From assembly GCA_022843145.1 (NCBI GenBank), contig JALHOF010000019.1, positions 1 to 64,000 of the forward strand: a stretch of DNA of 64,000 nt, in the 5' to 3' direction. Both the position numbers and the translations under genes were made by a program. Source of the stretch: Hyphomicrobium sp. (GTDB lineage: Bacteria; Pseudomonadota; Alphaproteobacteria; Rhizobiales; Hyphomicrobiaceae). Under the pieces are notes generated by a model. It saw only the letters and a program-made list of their open reading frames with translations, was not told where the DNA came from and made no database searches. Below are positions 7,892 to 16,860 of the stretch, piece after piece; positions within the stretch are counted from its first letter, which is position 1, and the number at the start of each line of letters is the position of its first letter.

Positions 7892-8359
7892 GACGGCTCC
7901 CGCCGGGGCGATGGTGCGCCTGCGCCTTGGGAGGTCTGTGCTGGGGTGGGATTGCCTGCGCCCGTCAAATGGCGTTGACGGCAGGTCGAGGCCGAATCAA
8001 GCTAGCAGGGCAACGCCATGCCGGTCAAATAGCGTCCTGTTATCAACGGGTTGATTCGCCTGTCGCTCAGGGGGCGAACCGGCCCCGCCACCCTATGAAC
8101 AATGTTCACGATGGCTGAAAGCCGGTTTGCAGGGGTGCAGCCCCTTCGTCGGCAGCCAAAATGGCGCTAGGCGGGCCATATTTGACCGCTGACGGCCGTT
8201 CAGTGGGCGGTGGCTAGGGTGGTGGCCATCGCCCGTCTGGGCCGCCCTGAGCCCTCGCCTACGTCAGCCGCCAAACCGCCCCACGAGGCGAAAATGGTTA
8301 ATTTTTGCGTCGGGTTGAGAGCGGGGGGGGGGGGGGCACCCTCATGGCCCACTTCCGGC
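7892..8359. other. Intergenic region between the peptidase-like gene and dinB
   Basis: About 500 bp without a convincing gene. It holds small imperfect repeats (CGTCAA-atggcg-TTGACG at about 7965-7985 and a related GTCAAATAGCG near 8025), a 14-G homopolymer and, at its right end, the dinB SOS box. An in-frame extension of dinB up to 8210 is open but has no DinB-like content. No RNA gene is visible. Confidence 0.5.
8323..8336. repeat. Homopolymeric G14 tract upstream of dinB
   Basis: Fourteen consecutive G residues lie 60 bp upstream of the dinB start, between the open 5' extension and the SOS box. Such tracts slip easily, in vivo and in sequencing, so the exact length should be treated with caution. 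Confidence 0.8.
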
Positions 8360-8374
8360 GTTCACATTATGTTC
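8360..8374 (+). promoter_or_regulatory. LexA (SOS) box of dinB
   Basis: GTTC-ACATTAT-GTTC matches exactly the alphaproteobacterial LexA operator GTTC-N7-GTTC. It ends 21 bp before the dinB start, where it would cover the promoter or transcript start. This predicts LexA repression and DNA-damage induction of dinB. Confidence 0.85.
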
Positions 8375-8395
8375 CAAATCAGTTATCGTCGCCGA

Positions 8396-9517
8396 ATGAC
8401 CGTGCGCAAGATCATCCACGTCGACATGGACGCGTTTTATGCGTCGGTCGAGCAGCGCGACAACCCGGAGCTACGCGGGCGGCCGGTGGCCGTCGGGCAT
8501 GGGGCGAACCGGGGCGTCGTCGCGGCAGCGAGCTACGAGGCAAGGTCGTTCGGCGTGCGATCCGCTATGCCCTCGACGTCCGCGCTCCGCAACTGCCCCC
8601 ACCTGGTCTTCGTGCGGCCGCGGTTCGACGTCTATCGCGCGGTCTCGCGCCAGATCCACGGCATCTTCGCCGACTACACCGACCTGATCGAGCCCCTGGC
8701 ACTCGACGAGGCCTATCTCGACGTCACCGAGAACCGCCGCGGACTGCCGACCGCCTCGGCAACCGCGAAAGAGGTCCGGGCCCGGATCTTCGAAGAGACC
8801 GGCCTCTACGCATCGGCGGGCGTGTCCTACAACAAGTTCCTCGCCAAGCTGGCCTCCGGCCACCGCAAGCCGAACGGCCAGTTCGTCATTCCGCCCGACG
8901 CCGGGGCCGAATTCATCGCGCAGTTGCCGGTTTCGAAGTTTCACGGGGTGGGGCCCGTCACCGCCGACAAGATGCAGCGCCTCGGGATCAGCACCGGCGC
9001 CGATCTGAAGGCGATGCCGCTGGAGGTCTTGCAGCGCCATTTCGGCAAGTCGGCGGCCTGGTATCTCGGCATCGCCAACGGCGAGGACCATCGGCCGGTG
9101 GTCGCTGATCGCCAGCGCAAGTCATCCGGCGCCGAGACGACGTTCGCGAGCGACCTCACCGAACCCGCCGCCATCGAGGCCGGTGTCGAGGGCATGGCCA
9201 CCAAGGTCTGGGGCTGGTGCGAGAAGACTGGCACCTACGGCCGGACGCTGACGGTGAAGGTGAAGTTCGCCGACTTCCACCAGATCACCCGCAGTCACAG
9301 CTTCGCCTCGGCCATCGCGTGCCAGGATCAGCTGAAGCGGGCGAGCATCGCGCTCGTCCGCGCGATCCTGCCGACGGAGAAGGGCATCCGGCTGCTCGGC
9401 GTAACGGTGTCGAACTTCGATCACGCTGCGACGGACGCCGCCGAGCTGCCGCTATTCGTGGTGCCGACGAGTGGTGATGCGGTGGTGAGGGCCAGGGGCG
9501 AGAAGTTGATGGGCTGA
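8396..9517 (+). CDS. dinB: DNA polymerase IV (DinB)
   Basis: Y-family translesion polymerase, 373 aa, which copies damaged templates without proofreading. The palm starts with HVDMDAFYASVE (metal ligand Asp10), and the second acidic pair lies in LALDEAYLDV; finger, thumb (helix-hairpin-helix GVGPVTADKMQRLGI) and little-finger domains follow. The near-C-terminal AELPLF resembles a beta-clamp binding motif. The start at 8396 is chosen because conserved sequence begins there (MTVRKIIHVD), directly after the SOS box, even though the frame is open to 8210. It sits inside the putative island and may be an extra copy beside a chromosomal dinB. Confidence 0.96.
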   Translation: MTVRKIIHVDMDAFYASVEQRDNPELRGRPVAVGHGANRGVVAAASYEARSFGVRSAMPSTSALRNCPHLVFVRPRFDVYRAVSRQIHGIFADYTDLIEPLALDEAYLDVTENRRGLPTASATAKEVRARIFEETGLYASAGVSYNKFLAKLASGHRKPNGQFVIPPDAGAEFIAQLPVSKFHGVGPVTADKMQRLGISTGADLKAMPLEVLQRHFGKSAAWYLGIANGEDHRPVVADRQRKSSGAETTFASDLTEPAAIEAGVEGMATKVWGWCEKTGTYGRTLTVKVKFADFHQITRSHSFASAIACQDQLKRASIALVRAILPTEKGIRLLGVTVSNFDHAATDAAELPLFVVPTSGDAVVRARGEKLMG

Positions 9518-9599
9518 ACCCCTGGAATGGCGAGACATTTAAGTCGAACTTTCACTGACGATATCCAGTGGCCAAGCGAGGTCATGTTCTAGTCTGGCC

Positions 9600-10301
9600 C
9601 TATTTAGTTGGCCAGTGCTTGTAGCGATGCGGAAAGAGATCGACCTTTGCGAGCGCGGCCGATAGGGCTTCGGCCATTGGGCCCTTCCGGGAGCCACAGG
9701 TATGAGTAGCGAAGAACAGATACGCGTCTGCAAGCTGAATCATCCGCGAATGGTGTGACTGGGCAAAATGAACACTATCAACGATGCTTGTGATGGCGAT
9801 TCCGTAGCTCCAGGGCGTTCCATTTGCACGATAGCGTGCAAAAGCACGCACCATTTCTTTCATCTGCTCGTCATCTCGATCACCGATTAGAATGGTGGAT
9901 TGGTTCCGACCGAGGAGCATCTGAACCCTCTCACAGAAATGGGCGAATGCAAATTCCGGAGCCTGCTTGGAATTGTAAAGCTTTGATGAATCTATGGCAG
10001 CATAAACTCGTTTTATATCCGCGTGGCTGGAAAGAATTGCGGCCAATGCGGTCAATAGGTCAATGCGTTCTTGAGGTTTCTTGCCCTTGAATGGTCCGGC
10101 GCCGCGATAGATAAAACTGGCATGGAACTCGGTTTCTGGCGTCAGCTCGATTGACCCAAACGCCTGTTGGGCTAGGTCGTTCAATTGCCCTTCGATGGAA
10201 GAAATGATAGCCATCGGGATCGTGATGCCGCCGACGAAGTAATGCACCCTGCCCTGCTTCGGATCAGCCTTCACCTCGTCAAAATAGGTAATGAAACTCA
10301 T
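9600..10301 (-). CDS. DUF3800 domain-containing protein
   Basis: 233-aa protein beginning FITYFDEVK and continuing with VHYFVGGITIP, the typical opening of DUF3800, a family with an RNase H-like fold and conserved acidic residues, common in mobile and defence loci. Later acidic positions are in AAIDSSK, LIGDRDDEQ and IQLADAYLFF, as expected for a metal-dependent nuclease-like core. Start 10301 has GGAAG upstream and sits 42 bp from the divergent neighbour, so the two share a promoter region. G+C is visibly lower than in core genes. The biochemical role of the family is not established; nuclease activity is an inference from fold. Confidence 0.8.
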   Translation of the reverse strand: MSFITYFDEVKADPKQGRVHYFVGGITIPMAIISSIEGQLNDLAQQAFGSIELTPETEFHASFIYRGAGPFKGKKPQERIDLLTALAAILSSHADIKRVYAAIDSSKLYNSKQAPEFAFAHFCERVQMLLGRNQSTILIGDRDDEQMKEMVRAFARYRANGTPWSYGIAITSIVDSVHFAQSHHSRMIQLADAYLFFATHTCGSRKGPMAEALSAALAKVDLFPHRYKHWPTK

Positions 10302-10343
10302 GGCTAGCTTCCAAAAGCCGAGGGGTGGATTGGAGTACGCACG

Positions 10344-10916
10344 GTGAAAATTCCAGGTGAGACTTCTGGGCCGCGAGCGATGGGCAAGACCGAAGTCATC
10401 GGCCTGCACATCGTCTCGGCAATCCAATTGCTTGCAATTGACGCCAACCCCTTCAGTACGCATCTGATTGTCATGGCCGCCGAGGAGATGATTCGCCAAG
10501 TGGCAACTGCGAGAAATGTACTTCTTGCCGCGGACTACCGCATCTACATCAAGGATGAATACCAGAACGAGTATCTGAACAGAATGCGCAAGGCCTACAA
10601 CTGGTTCAAACATGCAGACCGGGATGCGCATTCATCCTACGGCGGCCCAACGCAGAGCGACTTGGCAAGGGTCAATGAAATGCAGACCCTTCTCAACATC
10701 AAGGGCCACGGTGAGATTGGCGGTACCGCTGCACCAATATTTGCTGACTACGCAGCGTTTCTCGCCATGAAGTACCCCGAGTACATGAAGTCTGATTTTC
10801 TTGCTGGGCATCCGGCATTGAAAGCGCAGCGCGCCTCATTAAGCCGAGAGCCTGAAGTGATGTCGCTAGCGCTCCAACGCCTCTTGATGAACAAGGGCTT
10901 TCTTCCGCGATGGTAG
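10344..10916 (+). CDS. Uncharacterised protein divergent from the DUF3800 gene
   Basis: 190-aa, mostly helical protein with no domain I can name. A GTG start at 10344 has GGAG upstream; an ATG at 10380 is the alternative. The segment NRMRKAYNWFKHADRD, preceded by a helix HLIVMAAEEMIRQVATARN, is reminiscent of HEPN-like or Abi-type helical bundles, but the canonical R-x4-6-H motif is not clean. No signal peptide or membrane segment. The gene has the same low G+C as the DUF3800 gene and a shared 42-bp promoter space, which suggests the two act together. Confidence 0.7.
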   Translation: MKIPGETSGPRAMGKTEVIGLHIVSAIQLLAIDANPFSTHLIVMAAEEMIRQVATARNVLLAADYRIYIKDEYQNEYLNRMRKAYNWFKHADRDAHSSYGGPTQSDLARVNEMQTLLNIKGHGEIGGTAAPIFADYAAFLAMKYPEYMKSDFLAGHPALKAQRASLSREPEVMSLALQRLLMNKGFLPRW

Positions 10917-11093
10917 CAGTGGCCTCACAGGCTCGAGTGGTAAGATGAGTAGATTGCCAGCCTGATGTCAGGCCTCGTGATGCCTGAGAAGCAGGAGCGA
11001 ACGATGACTAGGTGACCGAGGCGAAAGCATTCGGCGGCGTTCAAGACAAAGTTCGTTAACGCGCCATACGCTGCAAATACGCATGTGATGGCC

Positions 11094-11726
11094 TTACACC
11101 GCACCCGGCTTCGCACTTGGCGTACGCTCCAGTGCATCCTCGAACTCGGCCCAGGCGTCGTCATCGAGGCAGCCGACGGCAAATCGGCGGAGCTGCTCGG
11201 GGTCGCGTGCCCACTTGAGACCGAAGTCACGGACCAGCTGCTCGCGAATGGCGGGGAACAGGCTGGCGGCGATGACGATGGCGCGGTCGTAACGGAAGTG
11301 CCCGCACAGCGCCTCAAGCTGCTGCAACAGTTCGGCCCGGCGCAACGAGATGTCGGAGCCCGGCGCCTGCTGTTCGATGACGAGCCGGATCTGATCTGGC
11401 GAGACGGCTTCGCCGATGTGCTCGGCAACGAGCCTGGCGCCCAGTTCGCGCATGGTCGGTTCGATGTCCTCAGGGGCGAGCTTGTCGGGGTCGGACACGG
11501 CTACCGAAGTGAGCCCGCGCCCTCGCTCATCCAACCATGAGCGAACGACTTCGATGTCCCAGCCCACGCGGTTGGGTGCCAGCTGAACGGGCGGCGGAAA
11601 CTTGCCTTCGCGCACCATGCGCTCGACCGTTCGGCGCGAAACGCTGATCGCGTCGGATACCTGGCGGTAGCCAACGAATTGCGGAAGCTGCTTCGGCGCG
11701 GTGGTGGCGCGGGCGGTGCTCATCAT
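11094..11726 (-). CDS. AlpA/excisionase-like DNA-binding protein
   Basis: 210-aa protein with an N-terminal winged-helix domain of the AlpA/excisionase type: VGYRQVSDAISVSRRTVERM, then GKFPPPVQLAPNRVGW and the helix VRSWLDERG. In phage and island biology these small DNA benders regulate integrase or excision. The extra ~140 aa C-terminal region is helical and unassigned. It sits 124 bp from the 3' end of tRNA-Pro, where an island control gene is expected. Start at 11726 or 11723 (two ATGs in a row); longer extensions lack support. No integrase is present beside it. Confidence 0.75.
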   Translation of the reverse strand: MMSTARATTAPKQLPQFVGYRQVSDAISVSRRTVERMVREGKFPPPVQLAPNRVGWDIEVVRSWLDERGRGLTSVAVSDPDKLAPEDIEPTMRELGARLVAEHIGEAVSPDQIRLVIEQQAPGSDISLRRAELLQQLEALCGHFRYDRAIVIAASLFPAIREQLVRDFGLKWARDPEQLRRFAVGCLDDDAWAEFEDALERTPSAKPGAV

Positions 11727-11849
11727 CCCGCAACGCTCGGTGATTTGGTGGGCTCGGGTCAATAGCCGAAGCTTTGGCTCGGTGCGCAACCGGTGCGCAA
11801 CCGACGATCCAGCGAGAACGAGAAGAACTTGCTAAGCCATTGAAAATGT

Positions 11850-11927
11850 TGGTCGGAGCGAGAGGATTTGAACCTCCGACCCCCAGTCCCCCAGACTGGT
11901 GCGCTAACCAGGCTGCGCTACGCTCCG
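11850..11927 (-). tRNA. tRNA-Pro (anticodon GGG)
   Basis: Complete cloverleaf on the minus strand: acceptor CGGAGCG pairs with CGCTCCG, discriminator A and an encoded CCA. The anticodon stem CCAGT/ACTGG holds loop CTGGGGG (anticodon GGG), and the T arm reads GGAGG-TTCAAAT-CCTCT. Its position after merR/ihfA is conserved in related genomes. The 3' end faces the accessory segment at 1-11,800. Confidence 0.97.
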
Positions 11928-11982
11928 CCAAGCGATCCTTTTGCCCGTCCGGCGCCCTGAGGTCAACGTCCAAGTCACGGGC

Positions 11983-12795
11983 TCAGGCAACGGCCGACTT
12001 CAACGCGTCCAACGTTGCCGGAAGTTGCCGAAAATCGGCAGGCCGCACGCATCCAGCCACCGTATTCGCATCGCCCACCCACACCATGGCGCCGAAAAGG
12101 CCGGGTGCAGGCTGAAGGTCCTGCACGATCATCGTTGCCGAAGCCTGCGCTGATAATCCGCTGTTCGCGCGCAAACTGCCCAAGATGTCCTGCTCCGGCG
12201 GCGGCGAAGCGCCACCCAGCGCGCCCGCCAGGGTCAGCACGCGCGCCATGCTGATCCGATGTGCCTTAGCGCACGCTTCGAGCCGCACCCACGCCTTGAA
12301 AAATAGATCCGGCCCTTGCGGCAGCGGCACGCCCGCATCGAGAGCGGCGCCCGCGCGCTCGATAGCCGCGCGGCGCCGATCGGTCATCCGCACCGGGCGC
12401 GTGCATTCGATATCGATGCCGACCGATCCGTGCCCCGTGATCGCGACCAGCGCGTGTCCGGAGACGTGCGCCAGACTGAAATCGCCCGCGCAGCCCGTTA
12501 GCGATGGCCGGCCGAGAGCGGAGCGCTGCATGTCTCGCCCCCGCACGGCTCCAGCGCCGAACGCCAGTTCGAGTGCCCAGCGCAACGCGATGTAGACGGC
12601 GCGCCGCTCGCGCGCCTGCGGATGATCGGGGTCGCCGCCTCCCGCAACCGTCGCCCGGCGATGATCGCTTGCGGCCAGTCTCGGCGTTTCGGCTTCCAAC
12701 GCCAGCAAGCTCGCGCCGGATGCCGCAACATCGACATGCCAGATGACGACGCCCTGCCGCCTCGCCTCATCCAGCCCTCCGTCAGCGGCCTGCAC
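11983..12795 (-). CDS. Sfp-type 4'-phosphopantetheinyl transferase
   Basis: Transfers the phosphopantetheine arm of CoA to a carrier-protein serine. The family signatures are present: [11 protein letters not shown] (Mg2+-binding Asp and Glu) and [14 protein letters not shown], a WxxxEAxxK variant. The 270 aa match Sfp/EntD-type enzymes rather than short AcpS. It starts with GTG overlapping the merR end by 14 bp, so it is probably co-transcribed with merR; the exact start is uncertain. No polyketide or peptide synthetase is nearby, so the target is unknown. It stands between merR and tRNA-Pro, genes usually adjacent in relatives, so it may be an insertion. Confidence 0.85.
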   Translation of the reverse strand: MQAADGGLDEARRQGVVIWHVDVAASGASLLALEAETPRLAASDHRRATVAGGGDPDHPQARERRAVYIALRWALELAFGAGAVRGRDMQRSALGRPSLTGCAGDFSLAHVSGHALVAITGHGSVGIDIECTRPVRMTDRRRAAIERAGAALDAGVPLPQGPDLFFKAWVRLEACAKAHRISMARVLTLAGALGGASPPPEQDILGSLRANSGLSAQASATMIVQDLQPAPGLFGAMVWVGDANTVAGCVRPADFRQLPATLDALKSAVA

Positions 12796-13402
12796 GCACG
12801 CGCCCAGGACTCTTCACGGCGGCGTCCGCGGCCGGCTGACGCTCGCCGCGTAGCAGCGCCCGGCAGGCTTCGAGCTCGGCGAGTATGGCCTGGAGATTGT
12901 GCCTCGTACCACCCGTCGCCGTCCGCGATCCGCCTGGCCGTCCGCTAGCGGTTCCCGATGCTGCGGAAGCTGCCGCGGTCCCACTTCGCGACGGCGATGC
13001 GGACCCGGCCAAGGCAACGCGCTCCGAACCCGTGCCGGCGTGGGGCGGCGCTGCGGATTGCGCCGCGACGGCATCCGCCGCACCCCGTTTGCGCTTTCCG
13101 GCGGCAGCCTTGCCGCCGGGGATCGACAGCGGCTCGCGGCCGAACTGCTTCACATGATCGACGCCTTGCTCGCGCAGAATCTTCTGCACGCCCTTGATGG
13201 TATAGGCCTCGGCATGCAGCAGCGCCTGGATACCGCGCAACAGTTCCAGATCCTCTGGGCGGTAGTATCGGCGGCCGCCACCACGCTTCATCGGCCGGAT
13301 CTGTGGGAACTTCACTTCCCAGAACCGCAGAACGTGCTTCGGCACGGCGAGATCGTCGGCGACCTCGGCAATCGTCCGGAATGCTTCGACCGACTTGCTC
13401 AT
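12782..13402 (-). CDS. MerR-family transcriptional regulator
   Basis: 206-aa regulator with an N-terminal MerR DNA-binding domain ([40 protein letters not shown], then a dimerisation-type helix). The C-terminal half is low-complexity, rich in Ala, Ser, Gly and Thr, with no metal-binding Cys pattern. It is the conserved neighbour of ihfA and tRNA-Pro in Rhizobiales, with no known effector. The ATG at 13402 has a G-rich ribosome site (AGGGGG); a GTG one codon upstream is possible. Confidence 0.93.
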   Translation of the reverse strand: MSKSVEAFRTIAEVADDLAVPKHVLRFWEVKFPQIRPMKRGGGRRYYRPEDLELLRGIQALLHAEAYTIKGVQKILREQGVDHVKQFGREPLSIPGGKAAAGKRKRGAADAVAAQSAAPPHAGTGSERVALAGSASPSRSGTAAASAASGTASGRPGGSRTATGGTRHNLQAILAELEACRALLRGERQPAADAAVKSPGRVRAGR

Positions 13403-13542
13403 CACAGCCCCCTCAGATTGCGATTGGCGAACGTCTACTCAGCGCCGACGGCGTGGCCTCTGCCACGGCTTACGTGAAGCCTGGCTCAAAAAACCGGCGA
13501 AAGCACTGCGTCATCACTGACCGGACAGGAAATGTCCGCGTC

Positions 13543-13869
13543 TCATTCGGCCGGGGTCTTGCCCCGCGTCCTCGACAAACCCGCGTTGATGCGGTCCTTC
13601 ATGATATTCGACGGTCTGAAAACGAGTACCCTGCGCGGCGTAATAGGAACTTCCTTGCCGGTCTTGGGATTGCGGCCAACCCGCTGCCCCTTCTGCCGGA
13701 TGCCGAACGATCCGAACGACGACAGCTTGACCGCCTCGCCGTCGGCCAATCTGCCCGAGATCTGATCGAGCACGAGTTCGACGAGTTCCTGCGACTCGTT
13801 GCGCGGCAGGCCGACCTTCTGCACGACCGCCTCCGCCAGATCGGCGCGCGTCAAAGTCTTTCCACCCAT
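13543..13869 (-). CDS. ihfA: Integration host factor subunit alpha
   Basis: 108-aa DNA-bending protein that pairs with IhfB. Typical DNABII sequence: [20 protein letters not shown] at the N-terminus, [20 protein letters not shown] with the beta-arm, and the tip proline region [11 protein letters not shown]. Length and motifs match IhfA rather than HU. It stands alone between merR and fabH, 130 bp downstream of fabH. No anomalies. Confidence 0.96.
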   Translation of the reverse strand: MGGKTLTRADLAEAVVQKVGLPRNESQELVELVLDQISGRLADGEAVKLSSFGSFGIRQKGQRVGRNPKTGKEVPITPRRVLVFRPSNIMKDRINAGLSRTRGKTPAE

Positions 13870-13999
13870 CCTCAGCCTCCCGCGTTACCCCGTCTTTTGG
13901 TCGGGATGCTATCGACGAGGGTTCGCGAGGTCAATGGCCGGAACGCACAACTGCCTGAAATTCCGAATAGAATTGTATAACATGTGGCCGTCCCGCCGT

Positions 14000-14977
14000 T
14001 TACCATCTGGCCAGCACCGCGCCCCAGGTGAACCCGCCACCCATCGCCTCCATCAGCACGAGCGAGCCTTCCTTCAACCGGTGCTCCTCGAACGCCTGAT
14101 TGAGGGCCAGCGGGATCGAGGCCGCGGATGTATTGCCGTGGCGGTCGAGCGTCACCATGATTTTCTCCGGGCCCACGCCAAGCTTTTTGGCGATGCCGTC
14201 GAGAATGCGCTGATTGGCCTGATGCGGCACATAAAGGTCGATCTCGTCCGCGGCGTATCCCGTGCTGACCAGGGTCTCCTCGATCACGCCGTAGATCTTC
14301 TGGACCGCGTGCCGGAACACCTCGCGGCCGTTCATGCGCAAATGCCCCACCGACTTCGTCGATCCTGGACCGCCATCGACATAGAGCAGGTCCTCGAAGC
14401 GACCGTCTGACCGGATGATGCTCGAGAGGATGCCGCGATCCTCGCGCGTGCCATGTTGGGTCTGCGCCTCGAGAACGACCGCGCCGGCGCCGTCGCCGAA
14501 CAGCACACACGTGCCGCGATCCGTCCAATCGAGAATGCGCGAGAACGTCTCCGCGCCGATCACGACCGCGCGCTTGAACTGGCCCGTGCGCAACAGCGCA
14601 TCCGCCGTCGTCAAGGCGTAGACGAAGCCCGAGCAGACCGCCTGCACGTCGAACGCGGCGCCTTTGGTGATCCCCAGACCGTGCTGGATCTTCACCGCGG
14701 TGGCGGGAAAAGTCCGATCTGGTGTAGCGGTCGCGCAAATGACGAGATCGATGTCGACCGGATCGATACCGGCGCGCACCAGCGCCTGACGAGCGGCCGC
14801 AATGCCGAGGTCGGATGTCAGTTCATCGTCGCCTGCGATATGCCGCTGCTTGATGCCCGTCCGCTCGACGATCCAGTCGTTGGTCGTGTCGACGATCTTC
14901 GAGATGTCGTCGTTGGTCATCACGCGCTTCGGCAAATATGCGCCGACGCCGCGAATGACGGATCTCAGAACTGCCAC
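14000..14977 (-). CDS. fabH: Beta-ketoacyl-ACP synthase III (FabH)
   Basis: Condenses acetyl-CoA with malonyl-ACP to start fatty acid synthesis. 325 aa with the complete catalytic triad: Cys115 in AVCSGF, His252 in VPHQANQR and Asn282 in HGNTSAAS. The GTG at 14977 is chosen because AGGGGGA lies upstream and homology starts at [13 protein letters not shown]; the frame is open to 15031. It follows plsX by 102 bp in the conserved DUF177-plsX-fabH-ihfA order, linking initiation of fatty acid and phospholipid synthesis. Confidence 0.97.
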   Translation of the reverse strand: MAVLRSVIRGVGAYLPKRVMTNDDISKIVDTTNDWIVERTGIKQRHIAGDDELTSDLGIAAARQALVRAGIDPVDIDLVICATATPDRTFPATAVKIQHGLGITKGAAFDVQAVCSGFVYALTTADALLRTGQFKRAVVIGAETFSRILDWTDRGTCVLFGDGAGAVVLEAQTQHGTREDRGILSSIIRSDGRFEDLLYVDGGPGSTKSVGHLRMNGREVFRHAVQKIYGVIEETLVSTGYAADEIDLYVPHQANQRILDGIAKKLGVGPEKIMVTLDRHGNTSAASIPLALNQAFEEHRLKEGSLVLMEAMGGGFTWGAVLARW

Positions 14978-15079
14978 GCGTCCCCCTATCACGGGAGCGC
15001 CACGGCTCCCACATCCGGCGGTGGCGGACACGGGACCGTGCGCCGCCGCTCACCTCGTTCGATACTTGCTCGATCGCGC

Positions 15080-16150
15080 TCAACCTTCGGCGGCGCGCGG
15101 GATATCGGCCGTTGTGCTGGCCAGCTTCAGTTTCTCTTGGATCGCCTTCAGGTCGTTACCGAGCCGGGCGACGAGATCGCTCTCAGCCATTTCGTAGCCG
15201 AGGTCGACCGCGCTCGCAAAGCCCAGCGCGTCCGTGCCGCCGTGACTTTTCACCGCTATCCCGTTCAATCCCAGGAATGTTCCGCCATTCACCCGGCGCG
15301 GGTCCATTTTTTCCTTGAGGGTGCGGAAGCCGCCCCGCGCCAGAGCGGCGCCGAGCTTCGAAGTCCACGTCCGCGACATGGCGGCCTTGAGGTACTGCCC
15401 GATCTGGCGCGCGGTGCCTTCTGCGGTTTTCAGGGCGATATTGCCGGCAAATCCTTCGACGACAACGACATCGACCTTGCCCTGGCCGATCTCGTTGCCT
15501 TCGACAAAGCCGCGATAGTCGAGCGGCAATCCGCTGGCCTCCTTCAGCCACGCGTGCGCTTCCTTGACCTCCTCGGCACCTTTGATCTCCTCGACGCCGA
15601 CGTTCAACAGCCCGACAGTCGGACGCTCGACATGAAACAGGGCGCGCGCCATCGCCGAACCCATCAGCGCGAAATCGCACAACTGCCGCGACGAGGCGCC
15701 GATATTGGCGCCGACGTCCAGCACGATGCATTCGCTCTCGACCGTCGGCCAAAGCGCTGCGATCGCCGGCCGCTCGATGCCGGCCATCGGCCGCAGCACC
15801 AGCTTCGACATCGCCATCAGCGCGCCGGTATTGCCCGCCGAGACCGCAGCATGCGCTTCACCGGACTTCACCGCTTCGAGCGCCAGCCACATGCTCGTAC
15901 CCTTGCCGCGGCGTAGCGCCTGGCTGGGCTTCTCGTGCATGGCGACGACGGTGTCGGTATGGATGATCCGCGACCGCGCGGCGAGTGCTGGATGCTTCTC
16001 GAGTTGGGCGCGGATCTGCGTTTCGTCACCGGCTAGAACGAAGCTCAACGACGGATGCCGCACCAGTGAAAGTGCGGCTCCGCCAACGACGACCTCGGGG
16101 CCATGATCGCCCCCCATCGCATCGAGCGCAATTGTCCGCGGAACGGGCAT
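15080..16150 (-). CDS. plsX: Phosphate acyltransferase PlsX
   Basis: Converts acyl-ACP to acyl-phosphate, the donor for PlsY in phospholipid synthesis; a peripheral membrane enzyme. The 356-aa protein begins [12 protein letters not shown], the PlsX signature, and continues with [13 protein letters not shown] and [12 protein letters not shown]. Start at 16150 with AGAGG upstream; a longer frame to 16225 is not supported by homology. It lies about 170 bp downstream of the DUF177 gene and precedes fabH. Confidence 0.97.
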   Translation of the reverse strand: MPVPRTIALDAMGGDHGPEVVVGGAALSLVRHPSLSFVLAGDETQIRAQLEKHPALAARSRIIHTDTVVAMHEKPSQALRRGKGTSMWLALEAVKSGEAHAAVSAGNTGALMAMSKLVLRPMAGIERPAIAALWPTVESECIVLDVGANIGASSRQLCDFALMGSAMARALFHVERPTVGLLNVGVEEIKGAEEVKEAHAWLKEASGLPLDYRGFVEGNEIGQGKVDVVVVEGFAGNIALKTAEGTARQIGQYLKAAMSRTWTSKLGAALARGGFRTLKEKMDPRRVNGGTFLGLNGIAVKSHGGTDALGFASAVDLGYEMAESDLVARLGNDLKAIQEKLKLASTTADIPRAAEG

Positions 16151-16322
16151 GGATGACTTCGCCTCTTTCACGAACCGGCTTCGTCGTTGTCGTCTCGGCG
16201 CGCCGAGTGGCGCGATGACGTGCAAAACGCCGGGACCATAGCGATTTGCGTTCCCGAGACAAACGGATTCTCGACCTGCGGTGGAATGCGCTCATCGGCT
16301 GTCACCGCGCCGCCTTTGGACA

Positions 16323-16859
16323 TCATAGCTTGTCCTTGAGCTTCGCAAGCACGGCGAACGGACTGGGTGTTGCCGCGGCGCCTGCTTCGTTTTCTCCGAG
16401 GAACTGCGGGGCGATCTGTTCGAAATCCACGCCCGGTTTGCGGGGATACGGGTCCAATGCCGAGGCGAGCAGTTCGAACACCACACGGCCGACTTCGAGC
16501 CGGCCATCGGCGAGCGGTTCGACATCGGGCTCTGAGAGGATTTCGCGCTCGCTAGATCCGGCCCGCTGCTCATCGCCATCGGGACTGAACGTCACGTCGA
16601 ACGGTTCGTCTATGCTCTGCGGCACCGGATCGAGCGTCACGACGCACGATTGTATGGCGTCAGCCTTGATGCGGCCCTCGACGCGATAGCGGCCGCCCGA
16701 AAGCGAACGGATCTGATAGGTCACCACGAGACGGGGGCAGCCGTCGAGTTCCAGCGCCTCGACGATTCCCGCGCGCTCCTGCTCCGTTGCGACGCGCTCG
16801 AACCGGCGCGCGGCTTCCGGTATTTCCGTCGTGAGATGAACCCAATCGAGTGCCGTCAC
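16323..16859 (-). CDS. DUF177 (YceD-like) protein
   Basis: 178-aa protein of the DUF177/YceD family. E. coli YceD is linked to accumulation of 23S rRNA, and plant relatives to large-subunit maturation. Recognisable features are CPRLVVTYQIRSL and CVVTLDPVPQ (beta strands with the two conserved cysteines) and the C-terminal LASALDPYPRKPG. A GTG start at 16859 with AGGGGGA lies directly after the chaperone gene's stop (1-bp gap), so the two are probably co-translated. In gammaproteobacteria the family precedes rpmF; here it precedes plsX, as in other Rhizobiales. Confidence 0.9.
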   Translation of the reverse strand: MTALDWVHLTTEIPEAARRFERVATEQERAGIVEALELDGCPRLVVTYQIRSLSGGRYRVEGRIKADAIQSCVVTLDPVPQSIDEPFDVTFSPDGDEQRAGSSEREILSEPDVEPLADGRLEVGRVVFELLASALDPYPRKPGVDFEQIAPQFLGENEAGAAATPSPFAVLAKLKDKL

Positions 16860-16860
16860 G

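Noticed and set aside
8210-8395. In-frame 5' extension of dinB
   Set aside because: Contains the G14 tract and the SOS box and no DinB-like sequence; the start at 8396 is supported by conserved MTVRKIIHVD.
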